A DNA stretch of 64,000 nucleotides from Microvirga sp. BSC39 (lineage in GTDB: Bacteria; Pseudomonadota; Alphaproteobacteria; Rhizobiales; Beijerinckiaceae), in contig NZ_JPUG01000062.1 in the NCBI RefSeq assembly GCF_000739015.1, positions 186,001-250,000 of the forward strand, read 5' to 3'. Positions 26,815-36,084 of this stretch are shown here, one piece after another. The stretch's first letter is position 1; each line of letters begins with the position of its first letter. The translations under genes and the position numbers were made by a program. Below the pieces are notes generated by a model, which did no database searches, was not told the DNA's origin, and saw only the letters and a list, made by a program, of their open reading frames with translations.

Positions 26815-27120
26815 ATGAAGATCGTCACCCCTGCCCTGCTCCTGACCGCCACTCTGGCGCTGGCTGCCTGCAACCAGACCGCCACCGCACCCGCCAGTAG
26901 TACCGTAGCAGCCAGCAGCTCTAGTACCGGCTGCAATGGTGAAATCATCCGCTACCGCGCGGTCATGAGCAACGACCTGGCTACCGGGCATGTCAACCAA
27001 TCCGTCTATAACCGGGTGGACCGGGAGATCGCTCAGGCAGAGGCGGCCTGTGCTGCCGGGCGCGACGCGGAAGCTGTGCGGATGGTCAACGCCACGAAGG
27101 CGCGGCACGGCTATCTCTGA
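26815..27120 (+). CDS. Small lipoprotein, hypothetical
   Basis: The 101-residue product starts MKIVTPALLLTATLALAAC, a lipoprotein signal with lipobox LALAAC and AAGGAG 8 nt upstream. A Ser/Thr/Ala-rich linker follows, then a compact helical part with a Cys pair (GCNGEIIRYRAVM and AEAACAAGRD). I do not recognise the family. It is likely anchored in a membrane facing the periplasm. The 3' end overlaps the convergent NUDIX gene by 10 nt. Confidence 0.75.
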   Translation: MKIVTPALLLTATLALAACNQTATAPASSTVAASSSSTGCNGEIIRYRAVMSNDLATGHVNQSVYNRVDREIAQAEAACAAGRDAEAVRMVNATKARHGYL

Positions 27121-27824
27121 TCGAAGATCCAGCTGAAGAAGGACTGCAGGAAGAGCGGCATCCGCTCAGGGTCGATGTCTTCCGCGCCACGGATGATGCG
27201 CACATCCTGCAGTTCGGGCTCGTGCTGCCGGGCGATGTTGGCGCGGATCTTCGCCGCGCCCTCCTCGGCCGTCACCGGCAGGGTCACCATGCGCAGGAGG
27301 GCGATGGTCGGCCAGCGTTGGACGATGATCCATTCATCATCCACGTGGTAGTCGCCCTCGTGCAAGCCCGTCTCCTCAGCGAGTTCGCGGGTCAGGCTGG
27401 TGGCGAGATCGACCGTGCCGTTGGGTCTCATGTCGTTGGGATCGGGCGTCCCGGCCGCGAAGTAGACGCGGCCCGCATTCGTCGTCCCGCTCCCCATCAC
27501 GCCGCAGATATAGGCGCCGTCCGACCCGCGCAGCGCCCCCATGGCGAAACCGTTGGCGATGGCAGGATCGGGATAGCCCTTGTCGATCCAGGCGACGAAG
27601 TCGGCGTAGTCGACTTCGAAATAGGTGTTGCGGCACAGGTCCTGCTCGAAGGCGACATCCTGCAGCAGCAGCACGCGCCCGTTGAACATCTGCGGCTTGC
27701 CCGCGGTGCGCCGCTTCCAGTTCTCCTCGATGAAAGCCCGGTTCTGCTTGGGCCATGCCCAGTCGTACGGGCGGCAGCACGCCTCGACCCGGGAGACGCG
27801 CCGGATCTCGATACCGCGGTTCAC
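27111..27824 (-). CDS. NUDIX hydrolase
   Basis: The product is 237 residues from a GTG at 27824 that overlaps the phzF stop (GTGA), so it is translationally coupled. The NUDIX helix RELAEETGLHEGDYH is at about 154. The first half of the box is irregular: GTVDLATSLT precedes RELAEETG, without the usual Glu at the conserved position. The substrate cannot be inferred, and the altered box argues against a standard nucleoside-diphosphate hydrolase. A longer frame to 27989 is a shadow of phzF. Confidence 0.8.
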   Translation of the reverse strand: MNRGIEIRRVSRVEACCRPYDWAWPKQNRAFIEENWKRRTAGKPQMFNGRVLLLQDVAFEQDLCRNTYFEVDYADFVAWIDKGYPDPAIANGFAMGALRGSDGAYICGVMGSGTTNAGRVYFAAGTPDPNDMRPNGTVDLATSLTRELAEETGLHEGDYHVDDEWIIVQRWPTIALLRMVTLPVTAEEGAAKIRANIARQHEPELQDVRIIRGAEDIDPERMPLFLQSFFSWIFDQR

Positions 27825-28726
27825 GCGAATATCTCGCCGCGGCTCACCATCACCGCGCCGCCGCCGATCTCGGCAGAAGCAAGCGCACCATCCTTGATCA
27901 CCATCTGCAGACGAATCTCGCTTGGGCGTCCCATCTCCACACCCTGCTCGATAACGATGTTGTGCTCGCCGTCCCCTAAGGGCTCGCATTGCATGAGCGC
28001 GCCCGCGAATGCAGCGGCGGCGGAGCCGGTGGCCGGATCTTCCACGATCCCCATGCCCAGACCGAACATGCGGGCACGGAAACGCAAGCCATCCGCCTGA
28101 GGGATACGGGCATAGACATAAGGTGCCGGGTGATCGCTGTCGCCGAACGCCCTGTCGAAGGCCTCGCCCTGCGGCTTGGCTTTGGCCAAGGCTTCAAGGG
28201 ACGCAACAGGCACGAGATCATACGCGACGCCTGCCGAATGGCGGCTTGGGACGTGGCGATCGAAACCGATTTCCGTAGGATCCAAGCCAAGCGCCCAGGC
28301 GCATGTCGTGGAGTCCTTGCCCTCACCCCACACGAAGGGCAGGCGCGGCAGGCGGAAGCGCGCGGTGCCGCTCGCTTGGTCCTTCACCTCGACCGCGCAG
28401 GGCACGATGCCGACGTTCTCCTTGAGCCCGAAGGCCACGGCGCCGGGCTGCCCATCCTGGTCGAGCAGCGCCAGCAGCACGGCAGTCCCCACCGTCGGAT
28501 GGCCGGCGAAGGGCAGCTCGCGCGCCGGCGTGAAGATGCGGATGTCGGCCCGCTGGCGCGGCTCTGAAGCCGGCAGGACGAAGACCGTCTCGGAGAGATT
28601 GAACTCCTTCGTGATCCGCTGCATTGCGGGCGTGTCCAGCCCCTCGGCGTCAAGCACGACCGCGAGAGGATTGCCGGCGAAGCGCTCGCCCGTGAAGACA
28701 TCGAGAGTGACAAAGCGGCGGGACAT
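27821..28726 (-). CDS. PhzF-family isomerase/epimerase
   Basis: The 301-residue protein of the PhzF (diaminopimelate-epimerase-like) fold shows family blocks RRFVTLDVFTGERFAGNPLA at the N-terminus with the catalytic Glu in FNLSETVFVLP at about 45, RIFTPARELPFAGHPTVGTA at about 65, and GIVEDPATGSAAAAFAGAL at about 230. ATG 28726 lies 5 nt after the pdxY stop. Its natural substrate is unknown. It is the second gene of a pdxY-phzF-NUDIX operon. Confidence 0.9.
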   Translation of the reverse strand: MSRRFVTLDVFTGERFAGNPLAVVLDAEGLDTPAMQRITKEFNLSETVFVLPASEPRQRADIRIFTPARELPFAGHPTVGTAVLLALLDQDGQPGAVAFGLKENVGIVPCAVEVKDQASGTARFRLPRLPFVWGEGKDSTTCAWALGLDPTEIGFDRHVPSRHSAGVAYDLVPVASLEALAKAKPQGEAFDRAFGDSDHPAPYVYARIPQADGLRFRARMFGLGMGIVEDPATGSAAAAFAGALMQCEPLGDGEHNIVIEQGVEMGRPSEIRLQMVIKDGALASAEIGGGAVMVSRGEIFA

Positions 28727-28731
28727 GCGGA

Positions 28732-29580
28732 TCAAACCTCTTCAACGTCGAAGCGACGGGTGGGCGAGACGAATTCATCCTGCGCGGCAATGGTCAGGAT
28801 CTCGCGGGAGCCTGCCTCTTCCGTGCGCTTGAGCAAGCCGTAGACAGAGGCCGAGGCTTCGGCAAGGGCCGTCGGCGCGGAGCGCGAGCGGGCGTAGTGA
28901 ACGAAGAAGAGCGCCGCAATGGCATCCCCTGCCCCATTGACGGACAGGGACAGCTTCGGCGTCCGCACGCGCCAGAAGCGCCCATTCTCGCCTGCGATGA
29001 GGTCGACGCTGTCGGAAGGCGTTTCCTTCGTCTCGACGGAGGTGACGAGAATGACCTTGGGGCCCATCGCGTGAACGATCGCGACCGACTTCTTCACATC
29101 GTCGAGGGTCTGTACCGTAAGGCCGGAGAGATAATCCAGCTCGAACTGGTTCGGCGTGATGATGTCGGCCGCAGGCACCGCCTGCTCGCGCATGAATTCC
29201 GGAATGCCGGGGCGCACGAACACGCCGCGGCCCACATCGCCGATCACCGGATCGCAGCAATACAGGGCATCCGGGTTGAGGGACCGCACCCGGGCGACGG
29301 CGGACAGGATGGCGTTGCCGATATCGGCAGAGCCCATATAGCCGGAGAGAACCCCGTCGCAGCGGCCGAGAACGCCGCGCTCGGCGATACCCTCCACCAG
29401 ATCCTCGATGGCGGGGCCATCGAAGACACGGCCCTTCCAGGAGCCGTAGCCGGTATGATTCGAGAACTGCACCGTATGGATGGGCCAAACCTCGACTCCG
29501 AGGCGCTGCATCGGAAAGACCGCCGAGGCGTTACCCACATGGCCGTAGGCGACATGGGATTGGATCGAAAGAACGTTCAT
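28732..29580 (-). CDS. pdxY: Pyridoxal kinase
   Basis: PdxY phosphorylates pyridoxal to PLP with ATP in the vitamin B6 salvage pathway. The 282-residue ribokinase-fold protein shows [20 protein letters not shown] at about 8-27, [13 protein letters not shown] at about 111, [10 protein letters not shown] at about 140 and the nucleotide/anion site [14 protein letters not shown] near 215. It is the first gene of the three-gene operon. Confidence 0.93.
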   Translation of the reverse strand: MNVLSIQSHVAYGHVGNASAVFPMQRLGVEVWPIHTVQFSNHTGYGSWKGRVFDGPAIEDLVEGIAERGVLGRCDGVLSGYMGSADIGNAILSAVARVRSLNPDALYCCDPVIGDVGRGVFVRPGIPEFMREQAVPAADIITPNQFELDYLSGLTVQTLDDVKKSVAIVHAMGPKVILVTSVETKETPSDSVDLIAGENGRFWRVRTPKLSLSVNGAGDAIAALFFVHYARSRSAPTALAEASASVYGLLKRTEEAGSREILTIAAQDEFVSPTRRFDVEEV

Positions 29581-29731
29581 GGCTCTTGCCCCCTTGTCTA
29601 CCGGTTATCGCAACACGAGCCCTGCTTCAAATCGCACGATGTGATCCTTTTCATCACGGATGCGATTGGATCTGTCTGATCCGCCGGAAATGCTTATATG
29701 CCCCCAACGATGAAGGAGCCGGATCGGATAC

Positions 29732-30253
29732 ATGGATATCGAGTTTTGGAAGAACAGCGTTCTGGAGTTCGTGCAGACCCACCAGGCCTATGCCCCCTTC
29801 GTGCTCGGGCTGATGACCTTTGCCGAATCCCTCGCCTTCGTGTCCCTGCTCCTGCCGACCATGACGATCCTAATCGCCGTGGGCTTCATCCTGGCTGCAG
29901 CGGACATCCCCTTCTGGATGGCCTGGGCCGGGGCCGTCTGCGGCGCTTTCCTGGGCAACTGGGTCTCCTATGCCGTTGGTCAGCGCTACAAGAAAGCCGC
30001 TTATGAAATCTGGCCCCTGTCCCGTCATCCCAAACTGATCGGGCGAGGAGAAGACTTCTTCCAGCGCTTCGGCCCCTGGGCCGTATTCCTGGGGCGGTTC
30101 TTCGGTCCCATCCGGGCCGTCATTGCCCTGATCGCCGGCATCTTCCTCATGCCGGGCGTGCTGTTCCAGGCCGCCAACCTGGCCTCGGCCTCCGTCTGGG
30201 CCTTCGTGATTCTCGCGCCCGGTGCAGGGCTGGCGCAATACCTGCTGTGGTAG
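29732..30253 (+). CDS. DedA family membrane protein
   Basis: The 173-residue membrane protein of the DedA/SNARE-associated family has 4-5 hydrophobic segments and the hallmark FLGRFFGPIRAVIALIAGIF at about 129, with FAESLAFVSLLLPTMTIL at about 31. DedA proteins act in lipid (undecaprenyl or phospholipid) translocation and envelope homeostasis. This one is on the short side for the family. It stands alone, followed by a small basic gene. Confidence 0.87.
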   Translation: MDIEFWKNSVLEFVQTHQAYAPFVLGLMTFAESLAFVSLLLPTMTILIAVGFILAAADIPFWMAWAGAVCGAFLGNWVSYAVGQRYKKAAYEIWPLSRHPKLIGRGEDFFQRFGPWAVFLGRFFGPIRAVIALIAGIFLMPGVLFQAANLASASVWAFVILAPGAGLAQYLLW

Positions 30254-30317
30254 GGCCGCGCACCCGGGAACCTCCGGTCGGAGGGCTCATTAACCTCCAT
30301 CACCAAAGGAGGCCTTC

Positions 30318-30473
30318 ATGGGCAAAGGCAAGATGAACGGCAACAATTCCGGCGAGAGCAAGAAGCACCTCGACGATCATACCCGCGGCTCCGGTGGCAC
30401 GATGAAGAACCGCAAGGACCCCGGAAAGCAGGATAACAACAAGGCTCAGAACACGAAGAGCAATCAGCAGTAA
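30318..30473 (+). CDS. Small disordered hydrophilic protein, 51 residues
   Basis: The ATG at 30318 follows a strong AAAGGAGG site at 8 nt. The frame of 51 residues (MGKGKMNGNNSGESKKHL) ends at TAA 30471-30473. It is rich in Lys, Asn, Gly and Gln, has no hydrophobic segment and looks disordered. I do not recognise a family. The strong ribosome site is the main reason to call it real. Small stress-related proteins of this look exist in rhizobia, but no function is assigned. Confidence 0.6.
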   Translation: MGKGKMNGNNSGESKKHLDDHTRGSGGTMKNRKDPGKQDNNKAQNTKSNQQ

Positions 30474-30563
30474 CGGCTGAGAGCTATTCCGTTCGGTTCT
30501 CTTTCCTACCTGTTTCCATAGGTCACAGCAGCGCTCCGCAGTGTTATTGGCTCGGCTATAACA

Positions 30564-30926
30564 TTGCGAAATGCTGCCGTGACCCTTTCTTCATCAGACT
30601 CCTACACGGATCTTGCATCGACACCCCGGTCCTCGGAGGTTGCAAACCCGCTCGCGGCGGGCCTGCCGGCTCTCTGGTGGCCGTGCGTCTGGGGTTTCGG
30701 GTCCCTGGTTTATTCCCTTTTCTGGATGGCGGAGAGCTGGAAGGCGGCTCAGTCTCTGATCGGCCCGACGAAGGTCAACTACTTCGCCCAGGATCTCTGG
30801 TGCCTGATTCTGGTCCTTGGGAGCAGCTATGCCGTGCACCAGTTCTGCCGGCACCGCTCCGAAAGGCTGGGCCTCGTCCTCTGCCTTCTGATGGCTGCGG
30901 CTGCCATGACATGGCACCGCCTGTAG
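30564..30926 (+). CDS. Small hypothetical membrane protein
   Basis: The frame of 120 residues opens at a TTG (30564), with a GTG at 30579 as an alternative. Neither has a clear ribosome site. After a polar Ser/Thr-rich N-terminus come three hydrophobic stretches at about 37-55, 78-91 and 102-116. I do not recognise it. The downstream patatin gene ends 22 nt away on the opposite strand. Confidence 0.5.
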   Translation: MRNAAVTLSSSDSYTDLASTPRSSEVANPLAAGLPALWWPCVWGFGSLVYSLFWMAESWKAAQSLIGPTKVNYFAQDLWCLILVLGSSYAVHQFCRHRSERLGLVLCLLMAAAAMTWHRL

Positions 30927-30947
30927 CATCGAAGATCCAGGCGACCC

Positions 30948-32699
30948 TCAGGTAACCTTGAAGCCATCGAGAGCGCCTGCCTCGATGCGGTTCCGGGTGT
31001 GTTCGTAGCCGATCTCCACCACCCTCTCGAACTGCTCCCAGCCCCTCAGCGGCACATCGGCCAGCGGCGGATGAACGACGAGGGCCGCATGGGCGCGGGC
31101 CTTGAGCGTCTGGGCATCGCTGGAGATCGTCGCCGACCGGTAGAGCAGACTGACGATATCCGGCGCCTGCGCGGGCAAGCCAAGGAGGCGGCGCAGGAAA
31201 GGCGCCTTCTTCTCCTCTTCAGCCGCAGAGGTGAAGGCAACGTCCCGCGCCACGTCGATTCCGAGCACAGGGCCTCTCTGGAGGTCGGCCATGATATCCG
31301 CCGGCATGTTGTTCATCATGGCTCCGTCCACGAGCACGCCCTCGGGCTCGATGACCGGCGGCAGCAGACCGGGAATGGCGATGCTCGCCCTCAAGGCGCG
31401 CCAGAGCGGACCCTGACGGTGCACATGAGCCGTGCCGGTCGTCAGGTTCGACGAGACGCAGAAGAACGGCAGCCAGAGATCCTCGATGTTGCGGTCGCCG
31501 AAATGCTCGAACAGCCGCGCATCGACCTTGTGCCCCCTGACCAGCGACACGAGCGGGAGCGTGTAGTCGTTCAGCGGCGGGTTCTGGACGAAGGCCCTCC
31601 TCATGAGGTCCTTGGCCTCGTCCAGTCCGATCTGGATGGCGGCCGTTGCCGCCATGACCGACCCGATGCTGGTGCCGCCGACGAGGTCGATGGGAAAGCC
31701 ATGTTCGCGCAGGGCCCGGATGGCTCCCAGATGGGCGAAGCCCCGGGCCCCTCCCCCGGCCAGCACCAGTCCGACCGCGCGCCCGCTCGATGTGCGGATG
31801 AGTCGCTGCAGATCGGCCGGGCTTTTTGCCCGCACTTGAAGGCGCTGGTCCACGGGAAGGCGAGCGAGCGACGGATGCGCCGACATCGGCCGGGAGGCGT
31901 CCGCCTTCTGAAGCAGCACGAGGTCATGACGGCGCCAGGACGACGCGGCGCAGGTCAGCGCCTCCGCCTCGGGGACCAATGGCTCGCCCGGGCAGGCCAG
32001 AAACATGACATGGTCGGCATGGCGGATGCAGCGCCCCGTCCAGGAGCCTGACGGCTCGGCGGCGACATAGATGACGCGCTCCCGGGTGGCTTCGAAACGG
32101 TAGAGCCAGTTCTCGTCCTCATGGGCGGGCATGGCGTCGAGCATGTCGACACTTGGTCCGTGATTGCGGCGCATTTCCTGAAGGAAGGCATGCGCAAACT
32201 CCAGAACCGCCACCCCTCGCGTGACCGGGACGATGGCAAGGGTCGCTGGGGTGAAAGTGACGGGCTGGCTTCGCGTCGTCGCCCGCAGCCGGTCGGCCAG
32301 CAGCTTCGACAGATAGAGCATGACCGAGGGCCAACGTGCGGCCAGGCGCTCGAAGGCCGTACGGGTCAGCTCGAGAAGAACGGAGTCCCGAAGAGCTGTG
32401 ATCGTGGCCGAGCGGGGCGTGTTGGAGATGAGCGCCATCTCGCCGATGGTTTCGGGCGGAGTAATGCGAGCGATCCGCCGCTGCTCGCCATGGCTGCCCT
32501 GAACCGAGACGCCGAGCGCTCCCGAAACGAGCATGTATAGCGCATCCGCCGGGTCGCCTTCCTCGAAAAGCACCTCGCCGCCCCGCAGAAAGACCTGTTG
32601 GAGTTCGGACTGGAGTTCCAGACGCGCTACCGGATCCAACCCTGCCCACAGGGGCATGTCGAATTCCGGCACATCTCCTATCAAGCTCGCTGCGCTCAT
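30948..32699 (-). CDS. Patatin-like phospholipase with cyclic-nucleotide-binding domain
   Basis: The 583-residue protein of the NTE/RssA-like class starts MSAASLIGDVPEFDM. An N-terminal cNMP-binding domain (about 15-135) includes GGEVLFEEGDPADALYMLVS and GEMALISNTPRSATI. The C-terminal patatin domain (about 305-480) shows the oxyanion loop GGGARG at about 313, nucleophile motif GTSIGS at about 341 and catalytic Asp in VDGAMMNN at about 457. It is a serine hydrolase likely acting on lysophospholipids at a membrane. An upstream in-frame start (to 32780) gives an extra 27 unrelated residues. Confidence 0.9.
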   Translation of the reverse strand: MSAASLIGDVPEFDMPLWAGLDPVARLELQSELQQVFLRGGEVLFEEGDPADALYMLVSGALGVSVQGSHGEQRRIARITPPETIGEMALISNTPRSATITALRDSVLLELTRTAFERLAARWPSVMLYLSKLLADRLRATTRSQPVTFTPATLAIVPVTRGVAVLEFAHAFLQEMRRNHGPSVDMLDAMPAHEDENWLYRFEATRERVIYVAAEPSGSWTGRCIRHADHVMFLACPGEPLVPEAEALTCAASSWRRHDLVLLQKADASRPMSAHPSLARLPVDQRLQVRAKSPADLQRLIRTSSGRAVGLVLAGGGARGFAHLGAIRALREHGFPIDLVGGTSIGSVMAATAAIQIGLDEAKDLMRRAFVQNPPLNDYTLPLVSLVRGHKVDARLFEHFGDRNIEDLWLPFFCVSSNLTTGTAHVHRQGPLWRALRASIAIPGLLPPVIEPEGVLVDGAMMNNMPADIMADLQRGPVLGIDVARDVAFTSAAEEEKKAPFLRRLLGLPAQAPDIVSLLYRSATISSDAQTLKARAHAALVVHPPLADVPLRGWEQFERVVEIGYEHTRNRIEAGALDGFKVT

Positions 32700-32789
32700 G
32701 AGGCCCCTGTAACTTCCGCTACGGAACCTACTACCTACAACCGGCCCGACTGACAAACTGTTACATTTGAATCTGCGCAATGGAATGTC

Positions 32790-32851
32790 GGACAGCGCGG
32801 ATCTGCCTCACTCTCCTTTTCAAGAGGATGCGGCGCGAATCCGCGCTGTCC
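32790..32851. repeat. Inverted repeat downstream of ilvC
   Basis: Arms of 13 bp (32790-32802 and 32839-32851, GGACAGCGCGGAT and its complement) flank a 36-nt loop, 8 nt past the ilvC stop. It may act as a terminator for ilvC or for the patatin promoter region. Confidence 0.6.
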
Positions 32852-32858
32852 TTGAGGC

Positions 32859-33965
<1,107 letters not shown>

Positions 33966-34157
33966 TTATCAGGCGCCGCTTTTAGCGAATAAAACTGCGC
34001 TGACAAGTTGTTGTTTGTAGCAAAACTGCGGCCCTTCCCTGCATCCCTTGCAGGGCGAGCCCGCTCCACCTCAAACGATCCGAGCCCGGAGAGTTCAAAG
34101 TGCTCCCCAATGCTCTAGATTGGAATTTCATCTCTCGACCGAGAAGGACGAAGCCGC

Positions 34158-34706
34158 ATGCAGCGCCTTGCCACTCCCGATGAAGTCATCCAGTTCTGGC
34201 GCGAAGCCGGTCCGGAGAAGTGGTTTTCGAAGGACGAAGCCTTCGACCAAACCTGCCGGGACCGCTTCATGCCCACCTATGAGGCCGCCGCGAGAGGCGA
34301 TCTCAACGAGTGGGAGCTCACCCCGGATGGGGCGCTCGCCGTCATTCTCCTTCTCGACCAGTTCCCCCGGAACATGTTCCGGGGACAGCGCGAGACCTAC
34401 AAGACCGACCCGGTCGCCCTGATGGCCGCCGACCGCGCCATCGAGCGTGGGTTCGACCACAAGGTGGAACCGCTCTTCCGCCGGTTCTTCTACCTGCCCT
34501 TCATGCACTCCGAATCCCTGGCGGACCAGGAGCGCTCGGTGGCCCTGAACGAAGCCCTCGGCGAAGAGGACTCCGTCAAGTACGCCCACCATCACCACGA
34601 CATCGTCGCCCGCTTCGGCCGCTTCCCCCACCGCAACGCCATCCTGGGGCGTGAGACGACACCCGAGGAGGAGGCATTCCTGAAGGAGAGCGACTTCAGG
34701 GGCTAG
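34158..34706 (+). CDS. DUF924 family protein
   Basis: The 182-residue soluble helical protein belongs to DUF924. Family blocks are VIQFWREAGPEKWFSKDEAF at about 10, AVILLLDQFPRNMFRG at about 61, RRFFYLPFMHSESLADQERS at about 107 and FGRFPHRNAILGRETTPEE at about 153. GAGAAGGA provides the ribosome site. The function is unknown. The repeat element starts at its last base. Confidence 0.9.
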   Translation: MQRLATPDEVIQFWREAGPEKWFSKDEAFDQTCRDRFMPTYEAAARGDLNEWELTPDGALAVILLLDQFPRNMFRGQRETYKTDPVALMAADRAIERGFDHKVEPLFRRFFYLPFMHSESLADQERSVALNEALGEEDSVKYAHHHHDIVARFGRFPHRNAILGRETTPEEEAFLKESDFRG

Positions 34707-34809
34707 AGCATCGGACCCAAAAGTGGGCACCACTTTCGGGATCCATCCGATGCTCATCTTCTGAGCTGGCGCATCGTTCGGAGCGGAAAAACCGGTTTAC
34801 ACGATGCGC
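34706..34809. repeat. Two-module palindromic intergenic repeat, copy 1
   Basis: Module A (34706-34755) has 10-bp arms GAGCATCGGA / TCCGATGCTC around an inner CCCAAAAGTG-type core. Module B (34769-34809) has 9-bp arms GCGCATCGT / ACGATGCGC. The same two modules, in opposite orientation, occur near 52650, and module A alone near 58992. Confidence 0.75.
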
Positions 34810-34814
34810 TAGCA

Positions 34815-35357
34815 TCACATCCCTTCCGCGCCGCGCGCCATCGCCGCGACGCCCGTGCGGGAAACCTCCACGAGCCCCACAGCCGTCATCAGCTTGATGA
34901 AGCGCTCGACCTCGTCGGTCGTGCCGGTCAGCTCGTACACGAAGGAGGTCAGCGTGGCATCAAGCGTGCGGGCGCCGAAGGCCGATGCGAGGCGCATGGC
35001 CTCTACGCGATGATCGCCCTTGCCGACGACCTTGACGAGGCAGAGCTCGCGCTCGACCGCCTCACCCGTCAGGGTGAGGTCGACCACGCGGTGCACCGGC
35101 ACGAGGCGCTCGAGCTGGCTCTTGATCTGCTGGATGATGCTGTCGGTGCCCGTCGTCACGATGGTGATGCGCGAGATATGCGCCTCATGCTCCGTTTCCG
35201 TGACGGTCAGGCTCTCGATGTTATAGCCGCGGCCCGAGAACAGGCCCGCAATGCGGGCGAGAACGCCCGGCTCGTTGTCGACGATGATGGCGAGCGTGCG
35301 CCGGTGTGAAGGCTCGACGCGGGTCGCATCGGGATAGTGGGTTTTCATCTGGAGCAT
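34815..35357 (-). CDS. ilvH: Acetolactate synthase small (regulatory) subunit
   Basis: IlvH gives valine feedback sensitivity and full activity to the IlvI large subunit. The product is 180 residues from MLQMKTHYPDATRVEPS. The N-terminal ACT domain RRTLAIIVDNEPGVLARIAG is at about 19-38 with GRGYNIESLTV, and a C-terminal regulatory domain follows (VERELCLVKV onwards). The start is uncertain: ATGs at 35357, 35348 and 35390 are all in frame. It is separated from ilvI by a GST gene. Confidence 0.93.
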   Translation of the reverse strand: MLQMKTHYPDATRVEPSHRRTLAIIVDNEPGVLARIAGLFSGRGYNIESLTVTETEHEAHISRITIVTTGTDSIIQQIKSQLERLVPVHRVVDLTLTGEAVERELCLVKVVGKGDHRVEAMRLASAFGARTLDATLTSFVYELTGTTDEVERFIKLMTAVGLVEVSRTGVAAMARGAEGM

Positions 35358-35386
35358 GGTCTGGTTTCCCGATTGTCCTTCAAGCC

Positions 35387-36067
35387 TCAAGCGGCCTTGC
35401 GGTAATTTTCGATCGCATCCTCGTCGACCTCATCCACGTCGACGATCCACGTCTCCTTCAAGGCGGCAGAGCGCCACTCCTGAAAGGCAGGCAGCGCCAG
35501 GATCGTGTCCACGTAGGTACGTGTGGTAGCATCGAGAGCGATGGAGTAGGTGTCGAGCCGCGTCGCAAGCGGGGCATACATGGCATCCGCCGCCGAGAAC
35601 GCGCCGAAGAGGAACGGACCGCCCGCACCGAAGCGTTCACGCGCCTCGCGCACGATCGCGCTGAAGCGGACAACGTCGCGAGCCACCGACTCGCCTCGAT
35701 CCCTCGAGGCATATTTCTTACCGAGGTTCATGGGGCATGCGGAGCGCAGACCCATGAAACCGGCGTGCATCTCGGCAGCCACGGAGCGCGCCATCGCGCG
35801 GGCGCTGCGATCCTCGGGCCATATGGGAGCACCATAGGCATCGCCGACATATTCCATGATGCTGATGCTCTCCCACACGGTCACATCGCGGTCGATCAGG
35901 ATCGGCACCTTGCCGGCCGGCGAGTGCTTGAGCACCTTTTCCTTGGTGTCCGGGAGATCGAGCGGAATGATGATCTCGTCAAAAGCAACGCCCAGCTGCT
36001 TCATCAGCAGCCAGGGACGCAGCGACCAGGACGAGTAGCACTTGTTGGCGATGATGAGAGTCGGCAT
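35387..36067 (-). CDS. Glutathione S-transferase-like protein between ilvI and ilvH
   Basis: The 226-residue protein has a GST N-terminal thioredoxin-like domain (residues 1-82: YSSWSLRPWLLMKQLG, then GKVPILIDRDVTVWESISI with the glutathione-binding ES pair) and an alpha-helical C-terminal domain (about 95-215). The nearest likeness is to plant zeta/maleylacetoacetate-isomerase-like or stress GSTs, but the substrate is unknown. It lies 17 nt after ilvI and directly abuts ilvH, so it is in the same transcript. Confidence 0.87.
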   Translation of the reverse strand: MPTLIIANKCYSSWSLRPWLLMKQLGVAFDEIIIPLDLPDTKEKVLKHSPAGKVPILIDRDVTVWESISIMEYVGDAYGAPIWPEDRSARAMARSVAAEMHAGFMGLRSACPMNLGKKYASRDRGESVARDVVRFSAIVREARERFGAGGPFLFGAFSAADAMYAPLATRLDTYSIALDATTRTYVDTILALPAFQEWRSAALKETWIVDVDEVDEDAIENYRKAA

Positions 36068-36084
36068 GGCTCACACTTTCCGGA

